A DNA stretch of 54,295 bases, taken from Dehalococcoidia bacterium. GTDB taxonomy: Bacteria; Chloroflexota; Dehalococcoidia; UBA2979. The position numbers and the translations under genes are program-made. Location of the stretch: contig JADLFF010000035.1 in the NCBI GenBank assembly GCA_020845735.1, positions 1-54,295 on the forward strand. The letters are read 5' to 3'. The number at the start of each line of letters is the position of its first letter. Within the stretch, counting starts at the first letter, position 1. The notes beneath the pieces are model-generated. The model was not told the origin of the DNA. It made no database searches and saw nothing but the letters and a program-made list of their open reading frames with translations. Below are positions 14,767-22,675 of the stretch, piece after piece.

Positions 14767-14940
14767 TCAATCTGCCCCCTCGACCTCATCGGCGCTGGAG
14801 ATTCTCGACCGGCGCCGCCGCGATCCGGGTCCCTTTCCGGGTCCTAACGCGGCATCCATGATCTCGGCGGCAGCGCGCTGGAGCTCGATGTCCACGTGCG
14901 TGTACACCTCGGTCGTGAGCTCGGCCTCGAGGTGTGGGTG
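14767..14940 (-). pseudogene. Decayed C-terminus of a tyrosine recombinase (integrase)
   Basis: On the minus strand about 57 residues before a TGA read as the last segment of a phage-type integrase: ELTTEVYTHVDIELQRAAAE, with the catalytic Tyr in VYTHV, then IMDAALGPGKG and a basic tail. Integrases of this family end with patterns like 'LGHSSIxxTxxxYSHVxPxLQREAAxxMDxxL'. Upstream, where the catalytic Arg and His should be, the frame runs through the antisense of the next gene and has no integrase-like sequence, so only the tail survives. It points toward the tRNA-Gly 3' end. Probably the scar of a lost integrative element. Confidence 0.7.
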
Positions 14941-15081
14941 TGCGCGGTCGGGCGCGGCGGCCCCAGGCCGCCTCGGCGGGGCGGCAGGCGCGAGGCGGCT
15001 GGCGTAGGATGTCGCTCGGCCGCGAGGCGCACCGTGCGCCCTCGGACCGGCACGATCTGGTACGCGAAGGGCGCGAATTCG

Positions 15082-16143
15082 ATGAAGGTGATGACTGGCT
15101 TCGGCGAAACATGGCTCGGCGCAATCCCGGACCGCGTTCGCCGCGCCGAGGCAGCCGGCTTCGACGGGGTCTCCACCGGTGAGCTGAAGCACAACTCGAT
15201 CCTGGCGCTGGCCATGGCCGCAGAGCACAGCGAGCGCCTGGAGATCTCGAGCTTCACGATCGCCTTCCCGCGCTCTCCGATGATCATGGCCCAGGCCGGG
15301 TGGGACCTCCAGGAGCTCTCGAAGGGGCGCATCAACATCGGGCTGGGTTCGCAGGTCAAGGGGCACAACATCCGCCGCTTCGGCGGGACGTGGTCGCCAC
15401 CCGCTCGCCGGATGGAGGAGTACGTCACGATGATGCGCGCCGTCTGGCGCACGTGGCAGTTCGGCGACCGCCCCGATTTTGTGGGCGAGGACTACCGCTT
15501 CCTCCTCATGACGCCCGCCTTCAACCCCGGGCCCATCGAGTACCCCTTCCCGAAGATCTCCGTGGGCGCCGTCGGACCGCGCATGGCCGAGGCCGCAGGC
15601 GCGGTCGCCGATGGTCTCCGCCCGCACGGCTTCATGACCGAGAAGTACCTGCGTGCCACCGTGCTCCCCGCCCTCGAGAAGGGCGCGCGGCGTGCCGGGC
15701 GCTCGGTCGCGGATATCGATGTGTCCGTGGGTGGGTTCAACGCGTTCGGCGAGACGCAGACCGAGGTCGAACAGGCCATCGATGCCCTCCGGCGGCCGAT
15801 CTCCTTCTACGGCTCCACCCGCACCTACCACGGCGTCTTCCGCGCCCACGGGCTGGAGTCCCTCGGGGCGCAGCTCCACGAGCTGTCCCTCCAGGGACGG
15901 TGGGACAAGATGCGCGACGCGGTGACGTTCGAGCACGCGGCCGAGATGGCCAACGCCTGCACCTACGACGAGCTGCCGAAGTTCGCCCGCGAGCACTTCG
16001 ACTACGCGAGCCGGATCAGCTTCCGGATGTCGGCGCACAGCAGCGCCGGCACCTACGGCGGGTCCGACGAGGGCGATGCCACCGCCCCGGCACCAAGCCC
16101 CGAACGCCTCGCGTGGCTGATCAAGGAGCTCCACGAGGTCTGA
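15082..16143 (+). CDS. F420-type luciferase-like oxidoreductase (LLM class)
   Basis: 353 residues with the bacterial-luciferase/F420 oxidoreductase TIM-barrel pattern: FDGVSTGELKHNSILALAMAAEHSERLEISSFTIAFPRSPMIMAQAGWDLQELSKGRINIGLGSQVKGH, MMRAVWRTWQ, ISVGAVGPRMAEAAGAVADGLRPHGF and later ALEKGARRAGR. GLGSQVKGHNIRRFG is close to the cofactor-phosphate loop. Substrate is unknown; F420 rather than FMN is inferred from the family. ATG 15082 is chosen because the protein then begins MKVMTGFGETW, as relatives do. A lyase gene follows by 59 nt, and the two may act in one catabolic route. Confidence 0.85.
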   Translation: MKVMTGFGETWLGAIPDRVRRAEAAGFDGVSTGELKHNSILALAMAAEHSERLEISSFTIAFPRSPMIMAQAGWDLQELSKGRINIGLGSQVKGHNIRRFGGTWSPPARRMEEYVTMMRAVWRTWQFGDRPDFVGEDYRFLLMTPAFNPGPIEYPFPKISVGAVGPRMAEAAGAVADGLRPHGFMTEKYLRATVLPALEKGARRAGRSVADIDVSVGGFNAFGETQTEVEQAIDALRRPISFYGSTRTYHGVFRAHGLESLGAQLHELSLQGRWDKMRDAVTFEHAAEMANACTYDELPKFAREHFDYASRISFRMSAHSSAGTYGGSDEGDATAPAPSPERLAWLIKELHEV

Positions 16144-16202
16144 TCGAGGACTGCTCGCGGCGGTGACGCCGGGGCACGTGCCGGACGAGGAGGCAACGCA
16201 CC

Positions 16203-17570
16203 ATGGTGAACCTCACGACCGCCGCCCGCGTCCGTGATCCCGGCATCCGCGCGCTCTTCACGCGCGACGCGCGCTGGCAGGCCTGGCTCGACGTCGAGGC
16301 AGCCCTCGCGGCCGCCGAGGCCGAGCTCGACATGATTCCCGTCGCCGCCGCCGAGGAGATCGGGCGCAAAGCGCGACTCGAACTCCTCGACATCCCGCGG
16401 ATCGAGGAGGGACTGGCGGTCACCGGGCACCCCCTGGTGCCGCTCATCTGGGAGCTGGACAGGGTCTGCGCGGATGGGGCCGGCGGGTACGTCCACTGGG
16501 GCGCCACGACGCAGAACATCACGCAGACCGGGCAGATCCTCCTGCTGCGCAGGGCCCACCACGTGCTGCTCGGCCAGTTCGCGCGGCTGCTCGAGGGCCT
16601 CGCCGCCCTCGCCGAGCGCACGCGTGACTTCGTCATGGCAGGCCGGACGCACGGGCAGCACGCGGTGCCGGCCACGTTCGGCTACAAGGTGGGCACGTGG
16701 ATCGACGAGTTCGCCCGCCACGTCGAGCGGCTGCGGGCGTGTGAGCCGAGGCTGTTCGTCGCGATGCTCGGTGGGGGTGCGGGCACTCTCGCCTCGTTCG
16801 GGGTGCAGGGGCGCGCGGTGCAGGAGCGCCTGGCGGCGCGGCTCGCGCTCAACTCGATGCCGGTCCCCTCGCGCGTCATCCTCGACCACCTCGCGGAGTA
16901 CGTGCTTGTGCTCGCGATGGCCTCATCGACCGCGACGCGCATGGCGCGCGAGATCTACACGCTGATGAAGGAGGAGTTCGCCGAGGTCGAGGAGCCCGTC
17001 TCGCCCGGGACGGTGGGCAGCAGCACGATGCCGCAGAAGCGGAACCCCAAGCTCAGCCAGGACGTGGTCACGCTGGGCGCGATGCTGCGCTCACAGGTCC
17101 CCCTTGCCCTCGAGTCGATGCAGGCGGAGCACGAGGCGGACCGCGCGATCTCGGACATCTCGAGCCGGGCCGTCACCGAATCGTGCGCGCTGATGGGCGA
17201 CACGCTGGAGCGCCTCGCGATGCTTGCCGAGGGCTTGCAGGTCTTCCCCGAGCGCATGCGCCGCAACCTCGACCTGTCGGGCGGACTCATCATGTCCGAG
17301 ACGCTCATGCTCGAGCTCGGGCGCAGCATCGGCCGCCAGCGGGCCCACGATGTGATCTACGAGCTCGCCCAGGAGGCGGCCACGACCGACCGGTCGTTCC
17401 GCGAGCTGCTCGCGGCCCAGCCGGAGGTCACGGAGCGCCTCGCCGCCGAGGACATCGAGCGGTTACTCGACCCCCTCAATCACGTCGGACTGTGCCGGGA
17501 GATGGCCGACGAACAGGCGGCGGTCGGCCGGCGCGTGGCCTCCGAGTTGCGATCGCTCGGTTCACCGTAG
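16203..17570 (+). CDS. Fumarase/aspartase-superfamily lyase (PurB or carboxymuconate cycloisomerase-like)
   Basis: 455 residues. It has the superfamily signature GTVGSSTMPQKRNPKLSQD (catalytic Ser loop, around residue 275), the motif YVHWGATTQNITQTGQ near residue 100 and AGRTHGQHAVPATFGYKVG near 145, carrying the general-acid His. These patterns fit adenylosuccinate lyase and 3-carboxy-cis,cis-muconate cycloisomerase alike; the C-terminus (FRELLAAQPEVTERLAAEDIERLLDPLNHVG) is of the cycloisomerase/PurB type. The neighbouring F420-type oxidoreductase favours a catabolic lyase over purine synthesis, but this is inference. The ATG is preceded by GAGGAGGC 7-8 nt upstream. Confidence 0.88.
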   Translation: MVNLTTAARVRDPGIRALFTRDARWQAWLDVEAALAAAEAELDMIPVAAAEEIGRKARLELLDIPRIEEGLAVTGHPLVPLIWELDRVCADGAGGYVHWGATTQNITQTGQILLLRRAHHVLLGQFARLLEGLAALAERTRDFVMAGRTHGQHAVPATFGYKVGTWIDEFARHVERLRACEPRLFVAMLGGGAGTLASFGVQGRAVQERLAARLALNSMPVPSRVILDHLAEYVLVLAMASSTATRMAREIYTLMKEEFAEVEEPVSPGTVGSSTMPQKRNPKLSQDVVTLGAMLRSQVPLALESMQAEHEADRAISDISSRAVTESCALMGDTLERLAMLAEGLQVFPERMRRNLDLSGGLIMSETLMLELGRSIGRQRAHDVIYELAQEAATTDRSFRELLAAQPEVTERLAAEDIERLLDPLNHVGLCREMADEQAAVGRRVASELRSLGSP

Positions 17571-17735
17571 GCACGGCCGGTCCGCCTCGCGCGCCCGTTC
17601 CCCATGTCGTTTGTGGTTCGCGGTGCGGCCTGATTCGGAGGATGGCGGGTGTGGGGGACCTTGGTCCCGGACCACCGTGACATCGCCTCTGGAAAGGCGT
17701 GGGGAATTGGCCGATCCTGTGATCAGGTGGGGCAC

Positions 17736-18992
17736 ATGGCCGTTAGCAGCCTGGTCAGTCCTCGACGCGCGACCGCGGAATCGCGAGTGCTGACGCATGC
17801 CCTCGAGGGCTGGCGTTACCGGGGAGGGCGGCGGGATCTTCGACTCGACCTCCTGCGGGGGTTTGCCGCGTTTGCCATGGTCGTTGACCACATCGGTGGC
17901 AACGAGTCGTGGCTGTACCCCGTGACCGGCGGCAACCGCTTCTTCGTCTCGGCGGCCGAGGCGTTCGTGCTGATCTCCGGAGTGGTGCTCGGCATCGTCT
18001 ATCGAGGCGTGGTCGAGAAGCGCGGCATCGCGGCAGCCCTGATGAAGGCGCTCCAGCGCGCGTGGCTCCTCTACGTCGCGACGCTCCTGCTCACGCTGTC
18101 GTTCGCGTGGCTGAGTCATGCGCTGCGGCTGCCGTGGGCGCCCGCCCTCGGGGAGGGGGGACCACTCGGGTTCGTGCTCAACGTCGCGACGTTGCATCGG
18201 ACGGTGTTCCTCGTCGACATCCTGCTGATGTACACGCTGCTCCTGCTGATCGCGGCACCGGTGGTGCTGCTGCTGTCGCAGGGGCGGACGATCAGCGTGC
18301 TTGCGGCGTCGTGGGCGGTGTGGGCGGTGTGGCAGTTCGCGCCCGGGTCCGCCTCGATTGTGTGGGCGATCGAGGGCAACGACGTGTTCAACGTCTCGCC
18401 GTGGCAGGTCGTGTTCGTGACCGGCATCGTGCTTGGCTGGCACCGCGAGGCGGTCCACGCCTGGCTGCGGCGCCTCCCCTCGACGCTGGCGGCGGCAACG
18501 CTCGGTGCGTTCTGCGTCGCGGTGCTGGGGCTGTACGTCGCCCAGCTGACCCGCCTCGAGGCCCTCGAGGGGAACGCGCTGCTGCAGACGCTCGCCTTCG
18601 ACAAGCCCGACCTCGTCGTGGGGCGGCTGGTGGTGCTCGCCGCCCTGGCCGCGGTGTCGTACGCCCTCGTCACGTGGCTGTGGGTCCCGATCCGGAACGC
18701 GAGCGCCTGGTTGCTCCTCCCGCTCGGGCAGCACGCCCTGACGGCCTACGCGGTGCACATCTACCTGGTCGCCGTCATCGCATGGCTCGCTCGTTCCCTC
18801 CCCGAGGGCGCCCCGGACCGTGCGGTCGTCGCGACGGTGCTGCAGCTCATCGGGGTGGGGGCGGTCTGGCTCGCCGTGCGCTCCGAGGACCGGGTCCGCG
18901 CGCGCGTGATGGCGGTACTCTCCGGCTCCCGACCAGCGCGGTTCCTCGCTGCTGCGTCGCTGTGCGAAGAGGGCGGTGAGCAGCGTGCGTAA
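17736..18992 (+). CDS. OpgC-like integral membrane acyltransferase
   Basis: 418 residues with about ten hydrophobic segments. RRDLRLDLLRGFAAFAMVVDHIGG is the start of the OpgC/acyltransferase-3 membrane fold, with the conserved His after LRG. VSAAEAFVLISGVVLGIVY and the HRTVFLVDILLMYTLLLL region fit OpgC proteins, which succinylate periplasmic glucans in Gram-negatives; in other phyla the substrate is unknown. The ATG is chosen for AGGTGGGG 4-5 nt upstream. The next gene, an esterase, starts before this one ends, so OpgC-like, esterase 1 and esterase 2 form an operon that probably modifies an envelope polymer (inference). Confidence 0.83.
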   Translation: MAVSSLVSPRRATAESRVLTHALEGWRYRGGRRDLRLDLLRGFAAFAMVVDHIGGNESWLYPVTGGNRFFVSAAEAFVLISGVVLGIVYRGVVEKRGIAAALMKALQRAWLLYVATLLLTLSFAWLSHALRLPWAPALGEGGPLGFVLNVATLHRTVFLVDILLMYTLLLLIAAPVVLLLSQGRTISVLAASWAVWAVWQFAPGSASIVWAIEGNDVFNVSPWQVVFVTGIVLGWHREAVHAWLRRLPSTLAAATLGAFCVAVLGLYVAQLTRLEALEGNALLQTLAFDKPDLVVGRLVVLAALAAVSYALVTWLWVPIRNASAWLLLPLGQHALTAYAVHIYLVAVIAWLARSLPEGAPDRAVVATVLQLIGVGAVWLAVRSEDRVRARVMAVLSGSRPARFLAAASLCEEGGEQRA

Positions 18993-19965
18993 GCGCCTCG
19001 ATGTGCTCGGTGTGCTCGATGTGGTGGCGCGGCTCTCGAGGGCTCGTCGCGAGGCGTTCGGCGCGCCACACCTCGTGCTGGCGATCGCAGCGCTGGCGGC
19101 GATGAGTGCGGGCGTCCCGGAACTGGACCGCGCGCCCACCGAGGCGGCCACGCTCGCGAGCGAGGCGCTTGTGACCGAGCCGTCACCGCCGAGTGCGTCC
19201 CGCACGGTCGACCTCAGCGTGGCGAGTGCGTCGCTCGGGCGGGACATGAACGTCACGGTGTTCCTGCCCCCCGGCTACGACTCGGAGGCGGACCGCCGCT
19301 ATCCGGTCGTCTACATGCTGCACGGCCTCGGGGGGGACCGCACCCAGTGGGTCCGCGCGGGGCTCCTCGAGGGGGCGACCCGCCTCATGGCGAACGGCAC
19401 GATCGAGCCGTTCATCATCGTGCTTCCCGATGGCGAGAACGGCTACTGGGTTGACCACGCCGAGGACGGCCCGCGCTTCGGCGACTACGTGAGCACCGAC
19501 ATCGTCACGCTGGTCGACCGGCAGTACCGCACGCTGGCCGGACGGGACGCGAGGGCGATCGGGGGCATGTCGATGGGCGGGCACGGCGCGCTCCAGCTCG
19601 GCCTGAACAACCCCGAGGTGTTCCGCGTGATCGGCGCGCACAGCGTCGCACTGCGGACCAAGGAGCAGGCGTTCTCGTTCTTCGGCGACCGCGCCTACTT
19701 CGAGGCCCACGACCCGGTCAGCATCCTGCGCGCGCATCCCGAGGACGCGCGCCAGCTCGTGATCGCGATCGACATCGGGGATGACGATCCGTGGGCCGAG
19801 GCGGCCGGACGGTTCCACGGCCAGCTCGAGACGGCGGGCCTCGTGCACACGTGGAGCCTCGAGGATGGCGCGCACGACGAGGCGTACTGGCACGCCCACA
19901 TCGAGGACTACCTCAAGTACTACGACCAGGCGTTCCGCGACCGCTTCGGGAGCCCCGGCGAGTAG
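18976..19965 (+). CDS. Esterase D-family alpha/beta hydrolase 1, secreted
   Basis: 329 residues. A basic N-terminus followed by a hydrophobic stretch (APHLVLAIAALAAMSAGVPEL) suggests export or a membrane anchor. The catalytic domain has LGRDMNVTVFLPPGYDSEADRRYPVVYMLHGLGGD, the nucleophile elbow GGMSMGGHGAL, an Asp in IDIGDDDPW and a late His in EDGAHDEAYWHAHIEDYLKYY, as in the esterase D/antigen 85 family. The GTG at 18976 overlaps the acyltransferase gene by 17 nt; a second GTG lies at 18985. Very similar in layout to the next gene, so the pair is likely a tandem duplication. Confidence 0.87.
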   Translation: MSSVRKRLDVLGVLDVVARLSRARREAFGAPHLVLAIAALAAMSAGVPELDRAPTEAATLASEALVTEPSPPSASRTVDLSVASASLGRDMNVTVFLPPGYDSEADRRYPVVYMLHGLGGDRTQWVRAGLLEGATRLMANGTIEPFIIVLPDGENGYWVDHAEDGPRFGDYVSTDIVTLVDRQYRTLAGRDARAIGGMSMGGHGALQLGLNNPEVFRVIGAHSVALRTKEQAFSFFGDRAYFEAHDPVSILRAHPEDARQLVIAIDIGDDDPWAEAAGRFHGQLETAGLVHTWSLEDGAHDEAYWHAHIEDYLKYYDQAFRDRFGSPGE

Positions 19966-19969
19966 TCCC

Positions 19970-20899
19970 GTGCCACCTCGCGTCTCGCGCGTCGTTCGCT
20001 CCACGTGGTGGCTGCTCGTGCTCTCGGTCGTCGCGGTCGTCGCGCTGCCCGAGTTGCCCGCCCTCCCCGGACTGTCATCCGGCCTCACGCGCACCAGCAG
20101 CAGCGGCGGCACCGAGGCGCGCGCGGTCGACGGCGGTGCTGCCAGCTCGGTCGCGCCGTCGCGTGTCCTCGAGCGGTCGTTCCACAGCGCCATCCTCGGG
20201 AGGGACATGCCCTACACGGTGTTCCTGCCACCCGGCTACGAGGGCGGTCGGCGCTATCCGGTGCTGTACATGCTCCACGGCATCGGCGGGGACCACGCGT
20301 CCGAGTGGCCGGGCTACGGACTGCTCGAGGAGGCCTCGGCGCTGATGGCGCGCGGCGACGTGCGCCCGTTCATCATCGTGCTCCCCGAGGGCGAGGACGG
20401 CTACTGGGTGGACCACGTCGATGGGCCCGCGTGGGGGAGCTACGTCGCGCGTGACGTGGTCGCCGAGGTCGACCGCACGCTGCGGACGGTGCCGGAGTCC
20501 GGCGCCCGCGCGATCGGCGGGAACTCGATGGGTGGCCACGGCGCGCTCCAGCTCGCGATGAACTTCCCCGGCACGTTCGATGTGGTCGGCGCGCACAGCC
20601 CCACGCTCCGGCCGTTCGAGAGCGCCCCGCCGTACTTTGGCGACGAGGCGCAGTTCGCCGCGCGCGACCCCGCCTCGCTGGTTGATGCGCGACCGCAGGT
20701 GGCGAGGCGCCTCCGGATCGCCCTCGATGTGGGGGGCGACGACACCTGGCGGCCCGGCGTGGAGGAGCTGCACGCGCACCTCGTGGCGAACGGCGTGGCC
20801 CACACGTTCGAGGTGCTGCCCGGCGATCACTCGGACGCCTACTGGAGCGGCAACGTCGAGCGCTACCTGAGGATGTACGCGGCCGCGTTCGCGCCCTAG
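19970..20899 (+). CDS. Esterase D-family alpha/beta hydrolase 2, secreted
   Basis: 309 residues, starting with GTG 4 nt after the previous stop. The N-terminal segment STWWLLVLSVVAVVALPELPAL is a signal/anchor. The hydrolase domain follows: LGRDMPYTVFLPPGYEGGRRYPVLYMLHGIGGD, elbow GGNSMGGHGALQLAMN, Asp in LDVGGDDTW and His in PGDHSDAYWSGNVERYLRMY. It is clearly homologous to the preceding esterase along its length, with one notable difference at the elbow (GGNSMGG versus GGMSMGG). The co-transcribed OpgC-like acyltransferase suggests paired addition and removal of acyl groups. Confidence 0.87.
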   Translation: MPPRVSRVVRSTWWLLVLSVVAVVALPELPALPGLSSGLTRTSSSGGTEARAVDGGAASSVAPSRVLERSFHSAILGRDMPYTVFLPPGYEGGRRYPVLYMLHGIGGDHASEWPGYGLLEEASALMARGDVRPFIIVLPEGEDGYWVDHVDGPAWGSYVARDVVAEVDRTLRTVPESGARAIGGNSMGGHGALQLAMNFPGTFDVVGAHSPTLRPFESAPPYFGDEAQFAARDPASLVDARPQVARRLRIALDVGGDDTWRPGVEELHAHLVANGVAHTFEVLPGDHSDAYWSGNVERYLRMYAAAFAP

Positions 20900-20950
20900 C
20901 GGGGCGCCGGCACCCCTCGGGCGCGCGCGGCGAGGGCGCCACGCGATGCG

Positions 20951-20986
20951 TCGCCGGATGTGTCGTCGGATGTGTCGCCGGATACT
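20951..20986. repeat. Three 12-bp direct repeats upstream of the winged-helix gene
   Basis: TCGCCGGATGTG, TCGTCGGATGTG and TCGCCGGATACT follow one another without gaps, ending 33 nt before the start codon. OmpR-type regulators bind direct repeats, so this could be an autoregulatory site; the last copy also contains a -10-like GATACT. Confidence 0.6.
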
Positions 20987-21019
20987 GTCCACCGCATCGC
21001 CGGGCAGGGAGAGCGCCGC

Positions 21020-21691
21020 ATGCGCGTCGTCGTGATCGCGGACAGCGTGGGCAGCGCGGAGGGCTTCGCCGGCCTCGCCACGCAGCTGGGCCACGAGGGG
21101 TGGCTGGCGGTCGGGGCGGCCTCGGCCATGGTGCGCATGCAGGAGGCCCACCCCGACGCGGCACTCGTGGCCCTCGATGCGGAGTCGTCGGTGCTCCGGG
21201 CGGTGATCGAGCGGGCGCGCGCCGTGTCGCCGGGCGTGCCGATCGTGCTCGCGCTGCGTGACGACTCGTGGTGGCTGCGCTCGCCGCCGGGCGGTGTCCT
21301 GGCGCCGGTGGCAACCGTCCGACGAACGGGCCTCAGCGCGCGGACCCTCTCGAATGCGCTCGCCCGCCTCGGTGTGCGCAGCGACGCCCGCGAGGCGCCT
21401 GACGCACTGCGCCTCGACGGCACGTCGCGCCACCTCGAGGGAGCGGCCGGCCGCCGTCGCCTCACCCCGGCCGAGGGCGCGCTGCTGGCGCGGCTCCTCG
21501 ACGCCGCGGGCGCCATCGTGCCTCACGAGGAGCTGGCACGCGCGGTGTGGGGCGACGGCCCCCTCGATCGGGCGCGCATGGTGGCGCTGCGGACCCACAT
21601 GTACGAGTTGCGACGCAAGCTCGCCGCCGTCGGAGGCACCGCTGCGCTCCTCAGCGAGCCGGGCAGGGGCTATCGGTTGGCCACGTCCTGA
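21020..21691 (+). CDS. Orphan OmpR/PhoB-type winged-helix regulator with degenerate receiver
   Basis: 223 residues. The C-terminal 90 residues are an OmpR-type DNA-binding domain: RRLTPAEGALLARLLDAAGAIVPHEELARAVWGDGP...MVALRTHMYELRRKLAA...LLSEPGRGYRLA. The N-terminal 115 residues resemble a receiver (MRVVVIADS, ALVALDAESS, VPIVLAL) but lack the acidic pair normally seen at the end of strand 1, so phosphorylation is doubtful. No histidine kinase is nearby. ATG 21020 is chosen because the domain starts there and GGGAGAG is upstream. Its 3' end overlaps the convergent next gene by 22 nt. Confidence 0.82.
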   Translation: MRVVVIADSVGSAEGFAGLATQLGHEGWLAVGAASAMVRMQEAHPDAALVALDAESSVLRAVIERARAVSPGVPIVLALRDDSWWLRSPPGGVLAPVATVRRTGLSARTLSNALARLGVRSDAREAPDALRLDGTSRHLEGAAGRRRLTPAEGALLARLLDAAGAIVPHEELARAVWGDGPLDRARMVALRTHMYELRRKLAAVGGTAALLSEPGRGYRLATS

Positions 21692-21981
21692 GCCGTCAGG
21701 TGTGAGATCACGTCGCCGTCGTGCCAGTCGGGCGGCTCCTCGAGGCCACTCAGCATCTGGTGGTAGAGCTGGTCCTGCACCGGCGTGTTCGCGTTCGCGA
21801 CGTACGCTTCCTTGCTCTCAAAGATGACCGACACCCACACGATGGTCGGGTCGGCCTCGGACGCGAACAGCGTCGTGGAGACCCAGCCCACCATGCCACG
21901 CTTGCTCTGGACGTCGAGCCAGGCGCGGACCCAGTCGAGGCCTCCCGGCTTGCATCGGAGGCGTGCCACGGTCCCGTACAT
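21670..21981 (-). CDS. Small dimeric alpha/beta-barrel protein (monooxygenase-like)
   Basis: 103 residues. MYGTVARLRCKPGGLDWVRAWLDV, then TTLFASEADPTIVWVSVIFESKEAYVANANTPVQDQLYHQML, is the strand-helix-strand pattern of the ABM/ferredoxin-like barrel family, small proteins that act as dimers. Substrate unknown. The ATG at 21981 has GGGAGG 5 nt upstream. A TAGAAT at 22033-22038 on the minus strand is a candidate -10. Confidence 0.7.
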   Translation of the reverse strand: MYGTVARLRCKPGGLDWVRAWLDVQSKRGMVGWVSTTLFASEADPTIVWVSVIFESKEAYVANANTPVQDQLYHQMLSGLEEPPDWHDGDVISHLTAQDVANR

Positions 21982-22056
21982 AGAGCCTCCCGGTCCCGGC
22001 TCCGGACGGCCAGTCCGGCTCACGATGAAGGACCGGATTCTAGTCCGAGCCGGCCC

Positions 22057-22446
22057 TCAACGGGGCGCGCCGTCCGGCTCGTCGAGGCCGAACGGGAGCT
22101 CGGGGCCGCCCATGTCACGGAGGCGGCGGCGGATCTCCTCCTCAAGGTCCTGCATCTGCTCGTCGGTGACCCCGAGCTGCGTGAGTGTGTCGCGGAGGAG
22201 GCGCTGGACCTCGGCGGCGTCCTGCCGGATGACGGCCTCGGCGATCTCGAGCTGTGTCTCCACTGCCTTGAAGCGCTCGCGGCGCTCGAAGGAGCTCTCG
22301 GTGGAGAGAATCGTGGCCATCAGCCTCGTGAAGAGCGTCGAGGTGCGAGCGATCCGGACGCGGTCGTCGGGGTCGTCGGGGAACTCACCGGTGACGGTCA
22401 CCTCGAGGCCCGTGCGCGAATCGGTCGCGGCGTACTGCTGAGGCAT
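22057..22446 (-). CDS. Hypothetical charged cytoplasmic protein
   Basis: 129 residues, not recognised. It starts MPQQYAATDSRTGLEVTVTGEFPDDPDDRVRIART, a small beta segment, followed by long amphipathic helices (ERRERFKAVETQLEIAEAVIRQDAAEVQRLLRDTLTQL and DEQMQDLEEEIRRRLRDM) that could form a coiled coil. There is no signal peptide or cysteine. GGGAG lies a few nt before the ATG. It is on the same strand as the small barrel protein (75 nt apart). Function unknown. Confidence 0.65.
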   Translation of the reverse strand: MPQQYAATDSRTGLEVTVTGEFPDDPDDRVRIARTSTLFTRLMATILSTESSFERRERFKAVETQLEIAEAVIRQDAAEVQRLLRDTLTQLGVTDEQMQDLEEEIRRRLRDMGGPELPFGLDEPDGAPR

Positions 22447-22675
22447 CTCGCTCCCCTGCGCTCTCGTCTCGTGGCCCTCCCACGAGGCTAGCGCACGCGG
22501 CCGGGTGGGACCTCGGCCCCATCGACGGCGATCGCACCACGACCGTCTCGCGGCCGCGACGCCCTCGTGAGTGCCGTGGGTGAGTGCGGTGGGATGAGTG
22601 CCATGGGACGCCGCGAGTGAGCGGAGCGGACGGCTTATCATGGCGGCACCAGGGGACCGAGTGACCGGGGGTGGT

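Noticed and set aside
14941-16134. Continuation of the integrase frame across the F420-type oxidoreductase gene
   Set aside because: Beyond 14940 the frame is antisense to a well-supported gene and shows no integrase motifs, so only the tail is called as remnant.
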